From assembly GCA_029559155.1 (NCBI GenBank), contig JAKQCM010000111.1:1-52629 (forward strand): a DNA stretch of 52,629 nt, read 5' to 3'. The notes under the pieces are model-generated. The model did no database searches. It was given only the letters and a program-made list of their open reading frames with translations, and was not told the origin of the DNA. Position 1 is the first letter of the stretch; the number at the start of each line of letters is the position of its first letter. This stretch comes from Chloroflexota bacterium. GTDB taxonomy: Bacteria > Chloroflexota > Anaerolineae > Promineifilales > Promineifilaceae. Both the position numbers and the translations under genes were made by a program. This document shows, one piece after another, positions 8,178 through 18,900 of this stretch.

Positions 8178-8213
8178 CCTGACAGGCTGCGCGAATGGGT
8201 CTGTCAGGTTTTT
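8178..8213 (+). terminator. Rho-independent terminator after the sugar-binding protein gene
   Basis: CCTGACAG (8178-8185) pairs with CTGTCAGG (8201-8208), followed at once by TTTTT (8209-8213). It lies 12 bases after the stop and should separate the binding protein from the sensor operon, or attenuate read-through into it. Confidence 0.7.
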
Positions 8214-8220
8214 CCGGGAA

Positions 8221-8278
8221 GACCCTAAGGGTTTGAGTTCGGAAAGGTCTAACTTCTCAGGAGAAAACCTTTAGGGTC
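8221..8278. repeat. Intergenic inverted repeat family, copy B
   Basis: GACCCTAAGGGTTT (8221-8234) pairs with AAACCTTTAGGGTC (8265-8278) with one mismatch (a G-U pair in RNA). It lies between the terminator and the first sensor gene. Confidence 0.7.
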
Positions 8279-8379
8279 TGGTCTGTACAGATATTATTTT
8301 TTGTGGCACAACACGACCAAATAGTGCGCCGACTTATGATTTGTCGATCTTCTCATCACAAATGCCGCAGGAGCTGGTT

Positions 8380-9912
8380 ATGATACGAAATCTTTCCCTG
8401 GGACAGCGGATTGGCCTGGGTTTTCTGCTGATTGGGCTGTTGGTGCTGCTTTCCAGCGGCCTGGGGCTGGCGTTTGCCAGTTCTGTCTCGCGCACAATTT
8501 CTGAGACGCAAATCGGTCTGCAACAGTTTAACGACCTGGCATCTCTGGAAAGATCGTGGGCCAGTGTGGCGGCGACGGTGGATCGGATGCTGCTAACTCG
8601 CCAGACGGGCAGCGCCATTTTAAGTGACCTGGAGATCCTTTTGGATAGTTATAATGAGCAACTGGCGGCGGTGGCGGAACTGCCGGGTCTGAACGAACGC
8701 GATCTGGCGGCTGCGGAAACGGTGCAGTTGTTGGGTTCGCAGTTAGCGGATTCGGTGAATGAGATAACGGCCGTTGCCCAAGACGGCCGTTGGTCACAAG
8801 CGCAGGTCATCCGGCACACCGAAATGAGTTCCCTTCAGCGCCGCTTCGATGAGAGTCTGGCGCAGTTCCGGTCTTACATTCAAGAAGATGTCAACCTGGC
8901 TGTCTCCCAATCTGTAGAAGCCCAAAATTTCCTGCGCCTCATCTGGATCGGCACGGTCATCCTGGCGATTGTGGTTGGGACAACGGCCGGTTTGTGGGTT
9001 ATGCGCAGCATCACCCGCCCGGTAGACGCCCTGATCGCCCAAACACGCCTGGTTACCCAGCGCGATTTCCGCGAAATTACCCCCCTGACCTATCAAGATG
9101 AAATCGGGGAACTCTCCCGATCGTTTGTGGAGATGACCAATCTGCTGCGCGCCTCTTATGGCGAATTGGAACAGCGTGTAGAAGACCGCACGCGCGCCCT
9201 ACTCATCAGCGCTCAGGTCAGCCGCCAACTCACCACAATTTTGGATCGCAACCAGCTTGTGCAAGAAGTGGTCAAACAAATTAACACCTCTTTTGGTTAT
9301 TACCACACACACGTATATTTATTTGACGAAGAGAAATCCAGGCTGCTGATGGTGGGTGGAACCGGGGAAGCAGGCGAGGAAATGCTCGCCCACGAACACC
9401 AGATTCTGCCAGGGCAGGGTCTGGTAGGCCAGGCGGCGGCTTCGGGCAAGCCTATCCTGGTTACAGACGTTTCTCAATCGCCAGATTGGCTGCCCAACCC
9501 ATTATTACCAGAAACGCAGGCGGAAACGGCCGTGCCCATTAAGATCGGCGAAGATGTGCTTGGCGTTATCGACGTGCAGCACAATATCCGCGCAGGCCTG
9601 CAACAAACAGATGTCGATCTGCTGCAATCCATTGCCAACCAGGTGGCCATTGCCCTGCAAAACGCCCAGCTCTACGCCCAGGCGGAAGAGCGCGCGCGCC
9701 GCGAAAGCGTTATCCGCGCCATCAACCAAAAAATCTTGAGCACCACGGACATGGAAACGGCTATGAAAGTGGCTATTCGGGAAATTGGTCAGGCGACCGG
9801 GGCGGCAAAGACCAGAATTCGCTTGCAAACGGCCGTGCCCACCAACGCCCCATCCGCAAACAACGGACAATCTACCGAACACAACAAACAACCTGATGAA
9901 CAACCGGCCTAA
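8380..9912 (+). CDS. Sensor protein 1: TM-4-helix sensor-TM-HAMP-GAF, no output domain
   Basis: ATG 8380 is preferred to the track's TTG 8341 because AGGAG (8369-8373) lies 6 bases upstream; this gives 510 residues. TM1 is at about 10-33. An all-helical extracytoplasmic segment resembling a four-helix bundle receptor runs to about 180, TM2 is about 183-207, and HAMP (SITRPVDAL, DEIGELSRSF) is about 205-258. A coiled coil (LEQRVEDRTRAL) leads to one GAF domain (about 275-430; GLVGQAAASGKPI, PNPLLPETQAE, VIDVQ). The protein ends with a truncated GAF start (ESVIRAINQKI...AIREIG) and a polar tail. No histidine-kinase, GGDEF, EAL or methyl-accepting domain is present. It is the first gene of the array; the next begins 48 bases later. 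Confidence 0.85.
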   Translation: MIRNLSLGQRIGLGFLLIGLLVLLSSGLGLAFASSVSRTISETQIGLQQFNDLASLERSWASVAATVDRMLLTRQTGSAILSDLEILLDSYNEQLAAVAELPGLNERDLAAAETVQLLGSQLADSVNEITAVAQDGRWSQAQVIRHTEMSSLQRRFDESLAQFRSYIQEDVNLAVSQSVEAQNFLRLIWIGTVILAIVVGTTAGLWVMRSITRPVDALIAQTRLVTQRDFREITPLTYQDEIGELSRSFVEMTNLLRASYGELEQRVEDRTRALLISAQVSRQLTTILDRNQLVQEVVKQINTSFGYYHTHVYLFDEEKSRLLMVGGTGEAGEEMLAHEHQILPGQGLVGQAAASGKPILVTDVSQSPDWLPNPLLPETQAETAVPIKIGEDVLGVIDVQHNIRAGLQQTDVDLLQSIANQVAIALQNAQLYAQAEERARRESVIRAINQKILSTTDMETAMKVAIREIGQATGAAKTRIRLQTAVPTNAPSANNGQSTEHNKQPDEQPA

Positions 9913-9960
9913 CCAAACATACCAAAACGACTCCCGGCAGCAACCCTTGGAGATCATCTC

Positions 9961-11814
9961 ATGACGATTACCCGCAAAGTGATTCTACCTACCTTACTCA
10001 TCCTGGGGATTGGGTTTTTGGGCTTGCTCCTTGTGCAAACCCAAAACGACTTACGAGCCAGCGCCGCTACCGAACAAAGCAACATGGAATTCCTGTTCCA
10101 GACATGGCAGAGCCGTCTGCAAGCCATGGAGTCGTTTGCTGTGGCGTTGGCGATGGAAACGGCCCAAAACCCCGAAGTAGAAGCCGCGTTTGCCGCCAAA
10201 GATCGAGAACGGTTAACCGAACTGACATTACCTGCCTACCTCGCTCTGGACGAAGAGTTTGATATTCCGCAAAACCAATTTCACCTGCCGCCGGCCACGT
10301 CATTTTTGCGGCTGCATCAACTAGACAGCTTCGGCGATGATCTTTCCACCTTTCGGTTCACTGTGCTGGAAGCCAACGCAACCAACAAACCGGTAAGCGG
10401 CCTGGAGATTGGCCGCGGCGGGCTAGGGATGCGCGGCGTGGTTCCGGTGAACTACCAGAACAACCACATTGGCACAGTGGAATTTGGTCTCAACGTAGAC
10501 CAAAAATTGTTAACAGACCTAAAAAATCAGTACGGCGTCGATTGGCAAATTTTGCTGCGCCGTGAACCGGCCGAAATCGCCACATTCACTGGCGCGGTAG
10601 CCAATGCGACCGGCCCCACAGAAGACCTGATTTTGCAGGCATCTACTCTGGCAGCGCCATTTTTTGCGTCAACGGCCGTTTACGACCAGGTGCTAACCAA
10701 CAAACCAATTTTCAGCAACGACATCAAAGTTAACAACACAGAATATGCGATTTACAGCGCGCCGCTTTATGACTTTTCGCAAAATATCATTGGCGTGGTG
10801 GAAATTGTGGCCGACCGGACAAGTATCCTGCAGGCGCAATCGGAGAAAGTCGTGACAACGGCCGTGCTCTCCATCTTTACTCTCGCCGTTGTCGGCGCCG
10901 GGCTGGTTTTCATTACCACCCGTATCTTGCACCCCATTCAAGACCTGACCGAAGCCGCCTCGGCCATAGCCAGCGGCGATTTAAACCGCGCCGTTCCCGT
11001 CGCCAGCAACGACGAATTGGGCATCCTGGCAAAAGATTTCAATGTGATGACCGAGAACTTGAAGGAGATGCTGGAAAACCTGGAACAACGCGTGAACGAA
11101 CGAACACACGCGCTGGAAACCAGTATGGAAATCAGCCAGCGGCTCTCCAACATCCTCGCGCAAAATCAATTGGTCGCCGAGGTTGTCGAACAGGTCAGCA
11201 AGGCCTTCAATTATTACCATGTGCATATTTACGTGCTGGATAAATCCACCAACGAACTGATCATGGCCGGCGGCACGGGCACGGCCGGCAAGATGATGCT
11301 GGCGAAGGGACATAAGATACTCTCGGGCCGCGGCCTGGTGGGGCAGGCGGCCAACACCGGCGAACTCGTCATGGTTCCGGATGTTTCGCAGGTGGCAAAC
11401 TGGCTGCCCAACCCCCTGCTGCCCGACACAAAATCGGAAGCGGCCGTACCCATCATATACCGCGCCGAAGTTTTGGGCGTTCTGGATGTGCAGCAAAATA
11501 GTGTCAACGGGCTGAATGAAGAAGACGCCAAAATCTTACAGTCGATTGCCTCTCAGGTAGCCATCGCCCTGCATAATGCCCGGCTGCACGAAGAAGTGCA
11601 AGCGCGCATCGACCGCGAAACAACCATCAACGAAATCAATCGGCGCATTCGGTCGGCGGGAGATATTGACACTGTTCTCAGGGTGGCGGCCCGCGAAATT
11701 GGCCTGGCTATCAATGCCCAAAAAACCAGCGTACAGCTAGGGCACGATGTCGTTGAGGGAAACGGCCGTGCCGAACTTACAGGCGACGCCTCCTCTCATA
11801 CGCGGAGAAACTGA
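9961..11814 (+). CDS. Sensor protein 2: dCache-HAMP-GAF, no output domain
   Basis: 617 residues; GGAG (9949-9952) sits 8 bases before ATG. TM1 is about 8-25. A large extracytoplasmic domain (30-295) contains GLEIGRGGLGMRGVVPV and GTVEFGLNVDQ, typical of the double-Cache type 3 family that binds small ligands. TM2 is about 299-322, then HAMP (HPIQDLTEAASAIASGDL) to 375 and a coiled coil (LEQRVNERTHALE). One GAF domain (about 405-550) closely resembles that of sensor 1 (GGTGTAGKMML, PNPLLPDTKSE). The C-terminus is again only the start of a GAF (NEINRRIRSAGDIDTVLRVAAREIG). The stop is one base before the start of sensor 3, implying translational coupling. The same dCache subtype recurs in sensor 6. 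Confidence 0.85.
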   Translation: MTITRKVILPTLLILGIGFLGLLLVQTQNDLRASAATEQSNMEFLFQTWQSRLQAMESFAVALAMETAQNPEVEAAFAAKDRERLTELTLPAYLALDEEFDIPQNQFHLPPATSFLRLHQLDSFGDDLSTFRFTVLEANATNKPVSGLEIGRGGLGMRGVVPVNYQNNHIGTVEFGLNVDQKLLTDLKNQYGVDWQILLRREPAEIATFTGAVANATGPTEDLILQASTLAAPFFASTAVYDQVLTNKPIFSNDIKVNNTEYAIYSAPLYDFSQNIIGVVEIVADRTSILQAQSEKVVTTAVLSIFTLAVVGAGLVFITTRILHPIQDLTEAASAIASGDLNRAVPVASNDELGILAKDFNVMTENLKEMLENLEQRVNERTHALETSMEISQRLSNILAQNQLVAEVVEQVSKAFNYYHVHIYVLDKSTNELIMAGGTGTAGKMMLAKGHKILSGRGLVGQAANTGELVMVPDVSQVANWLPNPLLPDTKSEAAVPIIYRAEVLGVLDVQQNSVNGLNEEDAKILQSIASQVAIALHNARLHEEVQARIDRETTINEINRRIRSAGDIDTVLRVAAREIGLAINAQKTSVQLGHDVVEGNGRAELTGDASSHTRRN

Positions 11815-11815
11815 T

Positions 11816-14800
11816 ATGGAAGCAGATATTACAACAGCAGCCCAGGCCCGAAGATCCTTCCGGTTATCGCTGGTTCTGGCAATCATCGCCACCTTCGGCG
11901 CCGCCTATTTGGCCATTCGGAGCCTCAATCCTGCCGTCCCCATCGGTTGGCAGATATACATCGCCCTCCTCCTGATTGTTCTGTTCGCTATCAGCACCTG
12001 GGTTAGTGTGTGGTTAAGCCGTCACGAACGTCACGTCGTCGGTATTTCCCTGCTATTTTCCACGCTCATGCTGGTGGTTATTTACGTACCATTCATTGCC
12101 GCCAACCGCGCCACTTCTCTAGCCATCCTGGCTGTGTTTATCGTCGTAGGCATATCCGCGCAAACCCTGCCCGATAAGCTTGCTAATTTCTGGGTAGGCG
12201 TCAGCGCCGTCGTCGGCATTGCCTCCATCTTGCTTGATCTCTTTATCCCGATTGAACGCCTGGCCCCTGTGTATTCTCCCCTGCCGCTCTTCGGTCTGGG
12301 GTTTGCCGCAGCCGGATTTGTATTGATTTTATTGATGCAATACCGGCGTTTGCGTGTACGCACCAAACTCCTGGTGACTTTTGTCACCATTCCGGCCGTT
12401 ATTGTTATCCTCGTGGGCGGCTTTTTCTTATGGAGCTTTCTGGGCAGACTCAATGCCCAAATACGCCATGACAACAGCAACAATGTAGAAAGTAAAAAAG
12501 AAGCCCTGACCTTTTTTCTTACCGATGCCAGCGATGACGTACAGTTCCTCAGCCAATCGGTCGCGTTAAGAAACTATCTCGCGGCAGTCGATGCCAACGC
12601 CGATCCCGCCGCTATCGCCGCCGCGCGCGACAATCTGAACGAGGAGTTTTTCGCCTTTGCCCAGGCGAGAAGCATCTATGACCAAGTCCGGTTTTTAGAC
12701 GCCACCGGCCAGGAAATTATTCGTGTGAACACCGACCGCAATGGCGTCTCTACGATTGTGCCCGAAGATGCCTTGCAGAATAAGGCCGGCCGTTATTATT
12801 TCGATGACACCTTCGCCCTCGCTCCAGGCGAATTAATGATTTCGCCATTGGACTTGAATGTGGAACAAGGGGCTATTGAACTGCCACATAAACCTGTTTT
12901 GCGGTATGGCACGCCAGTTGTGTACAACGGCGAGAAAGTTGGCGTGATTGTTACCAACATTCTGGCTGATAATTTTCTGAACTTTTTGCAGGACCCGGAT
13001 AACCATTACACCCTGACAGACGCCGATGGGTACTATTTGTACCATCCCGATGAGGCAAAACGGTGGGGTCGGGACCTGGAAACGGGCATCACGATCCAGC
13101 AAGAGTACCCGGAATTGGCTGACGTTCTTTTTTCTGGGAGTCCTGGCGACCTGCAAGATATAACAAACCTGTTTTCGTATACGCCCATTGTGGTTCCGGG
13201 AGAAAGCAGCCCGCGTTGGTTTTTGGTAAACACGACCCCAACGGCCGTTGCCTTTGCCACCGTCAACGAAACATTAGCCATCAGTCTGGCGGTATTGGCC
13301 ATTTCCTTAATGCTCACCCCGCTCCTGGCCCTGGCAGTCAGCCAATCCATCACCGCCCCTGTAACCAAACTGGCCAAAGCAGCCGAAAAAATCAGTCTTG
13401 GCGACCTGGATGTCAATGTTCCCCTGACGAGTCAGGACGAATTTGGTCTCCTGGCAAACACTTTTAATGAAATGGCCGGTCGGCTGCGCGATCTGTTTGC
13501 ATCGCTAGAAATTCGGGTGCAAGAGCGAACCCGCGACCTGGAGTTGGCAGCGGAACTAGGCCGCAACCTTTCGCAGGTGTACGACCTGGATGATCTCCTA
13601 ACAACGGCCGTAGACATCATTCAAGATCGGTTCGATCTCTACCATGTGCAAATTTATCTGGCCAACGAAGCCAAACACACCTTGCTGCTGCGGGCCGGTG
13701 CTGGCGTTGTCGGGCAACAACTGCGGCAATCCGGCCACAGCTTGCCGATTGGCCCTGGGTCCATCAACGGGACGGCCGCTGTACAAAAGCTGCCCGTCAT
13801 CGTGGCAGATACCAGCGAAGGCTTTTTATTCCAGCCCAATCCCCTGCTGCCCCTCACCCGCTCTGAAATGGCCATTCCTATGCTCGTCGGCGACCGCGTT
13901 GTCGGGACTTTAAACCTGCAAAGCGCGCGGCCAAACAGTTTGTCCGAAGAAAACTTACCCGCTTTCCAGGCGTTGGCCGGTCAGCTGGCCATCGCTATCG
14001 AAAACACCAGCCTGCTCACCGAAACCATTGAAGCCCGCGCCGAGATGGAAAATTACACCCGCCGCATCACACGCGAGGGCTGGGATAATTATCTAAATGG
14101 CCTGGAGCGGGCAACCCGAATCGGCTATACCTTCAATATGCAAGACGAATCCGTCCGCAGCGCATCTGATGTGGCAACGACAGAGCCAACAGCCCAAAAC
14201 ATTGTCACCATTCCGATCCATGTCGTCGATGAGGCCATTGGAGCTATCCAACTGGAGAAAGGCGACGGTTTGAATTGGTCAGAAAACGACCTGAATATGG
14301 TGACGCTCATTTCCAAAGAAGTCGGGCAGCAAATCGAAAATTTGCGTCTGCTGGAAGATGCGACGCGATACCAGTTGGAAGCCGAGCAGGCGGTTCGTCG
14401 CCTGACTTATGAAGCGTGGCAGGCGGCTGAAGATTTGCCCGCGCTTTCTAATGGCTTTGTGTATGATCAGAACAAAGTGAATGTCGCGCCAATGGCGGAC
14501 GAGGATTACCCGGCGGAGATGGTGACACAAGCGCTGCGGATTCATGGCGAAATGATCGGCGAATTGGCCGTTCAGTCGCCGGATACGATGGATGCGGCAG
14601 AAGTGGCAAATTTAACGGCCGTTATCGCCGACCAGTTGAGCCGCCACCTGGAAAACCTGCGCCTGACAGACGCAACAGAACAAGCCCTCGCCCAATCACA
14701 ACGCCGTGGCCGAGAATTAGCCATTCTGAACAAGGTTGTTACGTCGATCTCGCAGGTTAATGGCCTGCATGAAAGTATGCAAGTGATTGTGGATGAAGTT

Positions 14801-15934
14801 GCCAACGCTTTGGAAATTAAACAAGTTCGCATTGCCCTGAAAAACGAAGAAGGCACTTCGCTGACCATCATCGCCGAGCATTACGACCCTGCCAAATCGC
14901 CCAGCGCTTTGGGGCAAGTCATTCCTATCGCCGGAAATGCGCTGACAGAGGAAGTCTTGCAAACCAAGCAGAGCGTTTATGTGCCGGATGCGCGCACTTC
15001 CCCGTTAACTGAACGAATTCGGGACCTCTTGGAAGTACAGAGCATTTACGGCCTGGCAATTATTCCGATTACGTTGTCGGGGGAGGTTGTGGGAACGCTG
15101 GGTATCGATCTCTTGGAGGAAGCTCATTCTCTGGATGCGGACCAACTGCAATTAGCCGAAGCGATCGTTTTACAAGCAGCTACAGCCATCGACAAAGCGC
15201 GCTTGTTTGAGGAAACAGAAGCGCGCGCCGAGGAATTGGCCGTGCTGAACCGCGTGGCGCAGGTAGTTTCGCAGCAAATCGATCAACAGGATTTGCTCCT
15301 GGCTGTGTATGAACAAATCCGGCGCATTATGCCTGTAGACGCTTATTTTGTCGCTCTGTATGATCGGGAAGCGGATCAGATCCAGTACCCGTTTGTGTAT
15401 GATAACGGCCGTATCTACCATGAACCCGCCTCTCCCTTCTCCGCAACCAGCAATATCGCTTCGGTCATTTCCACACATGAGCCAATGCTCATCAACCGCA
15501 CCATTGATCAGCTCCGCAGCATTGAAGTTGGTCAAAAATCTATTATGCTCGGCGACTATCAAAAACCATCCGCCTCTCTGATATATGTCCCGCTGCAAAT
15601 CGGCCAGGAGACGCTGGGTGTTTTATCAATCCAGAGCTACACCCTGAACGCCTATTCTCAGGCCAACACCACGCTGTTGATGGGTATTGCCAACCACGTC
15701 GCCGTCGCTCTGGACAACGCCCGCCTGCTGGCCGAAACGCGCCACACAGCCAGTCGAGCGCAGCTGCTGCGCGAGATTTCCGGCAGCATTAATACCACCG
15801 TCGACGCTGAATCTATTTTGCAGACGGCCGTGCGTGAAATCGGGCGCGCCATGGGTTTGCAAACCTACGTGTATCTGAAAACCACCGAGACAAACGGTCG
15901 CCAGCAAACGCCCGGCCCGGAACTCGACAATTAA
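11816..15934 (+). CDS. Sensor protein 3: multi-TM, Cache, HAMP, three GAF and two EGW modules
   Basis: ATG 11816 is chosen over the track start because GGAG (11804-11807) is 8 bases upstream and the gene then begins just after its neighbour's stop; 1372 residues. Six or seven hydrophobic segments (about 18-210) precede a Cache region (215-475) with VRFLDATGQEIIRVN, ISPLDLNVEQG and KPVLRYGTPV, seen in many bacterial receptors. Another TM (481-511) and HAMP follow. Then come GAF1 (585-745), two copies of the EGW module (REGWDNYL; YEAWQAAE), GAF2 (about 966-1130), GAF3 (1140-1310) and the truncated-GAF tail (LLREISGSI...AVREIGRAMGLQTYVYL). No catalytic output is visible. It is probably a membrane receptor acting through partners. 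Confidence 0.85.
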   Translation: MEADITTAAQARRSFRLSLVLAIIATFGAAYLAIRSLNPAVPIGWQIYIALLLIVLFAISTWVSVWLSRHERHVVGISLLFSTLMLVVIYVPFIAANRATSLAILAVFIVVGISAQTLPDKLANFWVGVSAVVGIASILLDLFIPIERLAPVYSPLPLFGLGFAAAGFVLILLMQYRRLRVRTKLLVTFVTIPAVIVILVGGFFLWSFLGRLNAQIRHDNSNNVESKKEALTFFLTDASDDVQFLSQSVALRNYLAAVDANADPAAIAAARDNLNEEFFAFAQARSIYDQVRFLDATGQEIIRVNTDRNGVSTIVPEDALQNKAGRYYFDDTFALAPGELMISPLDLNVEQGAIELPHKPVLRYGTPVVYNGEKVGVIVTNILADNFLNFLQDPDNHYTLTDADGYYLYHPDEAKRWGRDLETGITIQQEYPELADVLFSGSPGDLQDITNLFSYTPIVVPGESSPRWFLVNTTPTAVAFATVNETLAISLAVLAISLMLTPLLALAVSQSITAPVTKLAKAAEKISLGDLDVNVPLTSQDEFGLLANTFNEMAGRLRDLFASLEIRVQERTRDLELAAELGRNLSQVYDLDDLLTTAVDIIQDRFDLYHVQIYLANEAKHTLLLRAGAGVVGQQLRQSGHSLPIGPGSINGTAAVQKLPVIVADTSEGFLFQPNPLLPLTRSEMAIPMLVGDRVVGTLNLQSARPNSLSEENLPAFQALAGQLAIAIENTSLLTETIEARAEMENYTRRITREGWDNYLNGLERATRIGYTFNMQDESVRSASDVATTEPTAQNIVTIPIHVVDEAIGAIQLEKGDGLNWSENDLNMVTLISKEVGQQIENLRLLEDATRYQLEAEQAVRRLTYEAWQAAEDLPALSNGFVYDQNKVNVAPMADEDYPAEMVTQALRIHGEMIGELAVQSPDTMDAAEVANLTAVIADQLSRHLENLRLTDATEQALAQSQRRGRELAILNKVVTSISQVNGLHESMQVIVDEVANALEIKQVRIALKNEEGTSLTIIAEHYDPAKSPSALGQVIPIAGNALTEEVLQTKQSVYVPDARTSPLTERIRDLLEVQSIYGLAIIPITLSGEVVGTLGIDLLEEAHSLDADQLQLAEAIVLQAATAIDKARLFEETEARAEELAVLNRVAQVVSQQIDQQDLLLAVYEQIRRIMPVDAYFVALYDREADQIQYPFVYDNGRIYHEPASPFSATSNIASVISTHEPMLINRTIDQLRSIEVGQKSIMLGDYQKPSASLIYVPLQIGQETLGVLSIQSYTLNAYSQANTTLLMGIANHVAVALDNARLLAETRHTASRAQLLREISGSINTTVDAESILQTAVREIGRAMGLQTYVYLKTTETNGRQQTPGPELDN

Positions 15935-15973
15935 CATGAGTCTTATGTCTGTTCGATTAGACCAAGGAAAAAA

Positions 15974-18900
15974 ATGATGGTAGACACAATTAAAAGGCTC
16001 TTTTCGCCACCCATCTACCCCGAAGACGAGAACAAAACGCGTATCGCTAATTTGATGCACATCATCCTGTTAGCGCTTTTGGTGCTGCTTTCATTTAATA
16101 CGGCCGTATCCTATCTTTTGGGCGACGAGGCGCTGGCGGTTGCCATCAATGCCGCCACCGTGCTGGTGACCGCCGGAATGTTTGCGCTCTTACACAGCGG
16201 CAGAGTCCACCTGAGCGCCATCATAGCCGTTTCTCTTTTCTGGGGGGTGGTTACACTCGTCAGCTTCTTCATCTCCGGGTTCACCATCATCATTGTTTCC
16301 AGCTATTTTGTCCTGGTATTCCTCGCCGGTACAGTCATTAACAAACGAGCCGGCATCCTTTTCGCCTTTCTGTCTATTGCTGCCGCCGTCCTGACCTATG
16401 TAATTGAAGCTGCCGGGCTTATGGTTGCCGCCATACCCGTCATTCCGGCAATTGCTGTTTCGGCCACGGCCGTTAACCTCCTGGCAATGGCTGTCATTCT
16501 TTATCTCAACCTGCAAAATCTGGAAAACGCCCTGGAACGATTACAGAAAACCCAAAAAGAAATGATCGATTCGCAGGCCCAGCTGGAAGAGCGTGTCGCC
16601 GAACGCACCCGCGACCTGGCGCTGACAAATGAAATTGGCCGAAGCATCTCCGCAATCCGCCATGTCGACGCCTTGCTCACCAGCGCCGTGGAAGTTATCC
16701 AGTCTTATTTCAAGCTCTACTACGCCCAGATTTACCTGGTAAACGAAACCGAAAACAAGCTGGAGCTGCGCGCAGCTTATGGGCAAGCGGCCGAACGTAT
16801 TCTTCGCCAGGGACACTATCTACCGTTTAATGCGGCGTCGATTAATGTCACGGCCGTTCTGCAAAAACGCTCCATCCTCGTTCCCAACACCGCCGACGAC
16901 CCACTCTTCCGGCCTCATCCCCTGCTGCCACACACACGCTCCGAAATGTCCATTCCCCTGCTCATCGCCGACAGAGTCTTGGGCGTCTTGGATTTGCAAA
17001 GCGCCGTGCCGTTTGGCCTAACAGCCGACAACCTGCCCTCCTTTGAAGCGCTTACCGCGCAAATCGCCATTGCTCTGGAAAATGCCGGGCTATTTAGCGA
17101 ACGCGAAGAAACCGCCCACACATTACAAGCCTTACTGGCCGACATGGAAGCCAGGTCGCAGAAAGAAGCCATTCTTACCAACCTGAGCGCCGCCCTTTCA
17201 ACGGCCAACAGCACAGCCGAAGTGTATCAATTAAGCAGTCAACACATCATCGATCTGGTTGATGGCCATCAGGTTGCCATCACGTCCATCACAGAAGACG
17301 GGACAAGTTTTGAACCTTTGTCGCTGTCCGACGAGGACGGAACCATATCTAGCGGCAGCCAGATGCCCATTGCCGATACGGCCGTCGGCCTGGCCATCAC
17401 CCAAAACAACATCATACGCTTACCCCAAGATCTTCCCTTCTCCGCCTACCCCGATTCGTCGGCTATGGCTCAAGGCGGTTGGCAAAGCCTGGTTCTGGCA
17501 CCCCTGTCGGCCGAAGGACGAGCCTTTGGCACGCTCAACATTGGCAGCATGCAACCCAATGCCTTCTCAGAAGAAACCATCGTCCTAATCCAACAAATCG
17601 CCGCGTTAATCGCCACCCGTCTGGAAAATATCCGCCTGGCCGATCGGGTCGGTTTATTAGCTGACATCGTCGAAAACCACCCGGACTTCATCAGCGCGGC
17701 AGCGTTAGACGGCCGTATCATCTACGCCAACCACTCCGCACTCTCCATGCTCAACCTGCCGGCCGACCAGACCATCACCAACAAAACCATCACCGACCTC
17801 TACGCCGAAGAAGAACGCGACGCCATCACCCAAACCAGCATTCCCCAGGCTTTACAAAGCGGTTCTTGGACCGGACAGGCCCATTTACGCACCAGCAACG
17901 ACCAATTAATACCCGTTGAACTTACCATCTCAGCCAATCGCGACGCGCAAAATGCCTCGCCTGGCTTCAGTATCACCATGCGCGACATCACCGACCGTCT
18001 AGAAGCCATAGAAGCCCAACACCGGCTCACCGTGCAACTTGAAGAGCGTCTGCTCCAGGTGAATGCGCTCCAGCGCACCATGACCCACGAAGGTTGGTCC
18101 GAATTTCTCACCTCTCCCAACCGCCTCATCCAAGGCTTCAGCTTCGATGACGAACGAATCCGCCTGCTTTCTTCCAGAGACCTTCTAAAACCGGAAATCC
18201 CCAAACTACCTTCGGCTGCCGAGACAAGCAGCAACGCCCCCGCAACCGACGACCCCACAGCCCTGGCAGCGCCTATCCAGGTGCGCGGCGAAACCATCGG
18301 CGTACTGGGCGCGCGCAACCCATCCGGTGAGCCTCTAAACCGAGACCAGCATGAAATGCTCACCGCTCTGGCCTCCGAAGTCGCCGAAGCATTAGATCGC
18401 GCCCGCCTGTTTGAAGAAATGCAAATGGCCCAAACCCAAATGGAAAAGCTTTTTGCCGGCAGTGAACGCGTGGTGCAGGCCAATACAATCCAGGGCGTTT
18501 TAAATTCTTTGGTCGAATCTACTGAACTAAAGCAGATGGATCGGGTAAGTTTTATGTTCTTCGATAGACCGTGGGACACCCGGCAACCTGAGTCGATGAG
18601 TGTTACCGCAGCCTGGAATCGTAATGGAAAATCGGCAGAGTCGGCCATCGGCCTGACCTATCATCTGGCAGATCTGCCCAGTTTCAGACACATCAACCGC
18701 CACGAACCAACCATTTTCTATAATTTAGACAATGACGATCGTGTTGGGGAAGATGTGCAAAGTTTAGCCAACAAATTAGGCACAAACAGCGCGGCTTATT
18801 TCCCGCTAATCGCCGGCGATCAATGGTTTGGTGTGCTGGCAGCGCAGTCCGATTCCTTGCTCAGTCTGACAGAGGCAGACATTCGCCAGATCAGCAGTCT

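Noticed and set aside
17800-18648. Long minus-strand ORF of 282 aa inside sensor 4
   Set aside because: It is a shadow of the real plus-strand frame, Ser/Arg-rich without recognisable motifs, and lacks a ribosome site.
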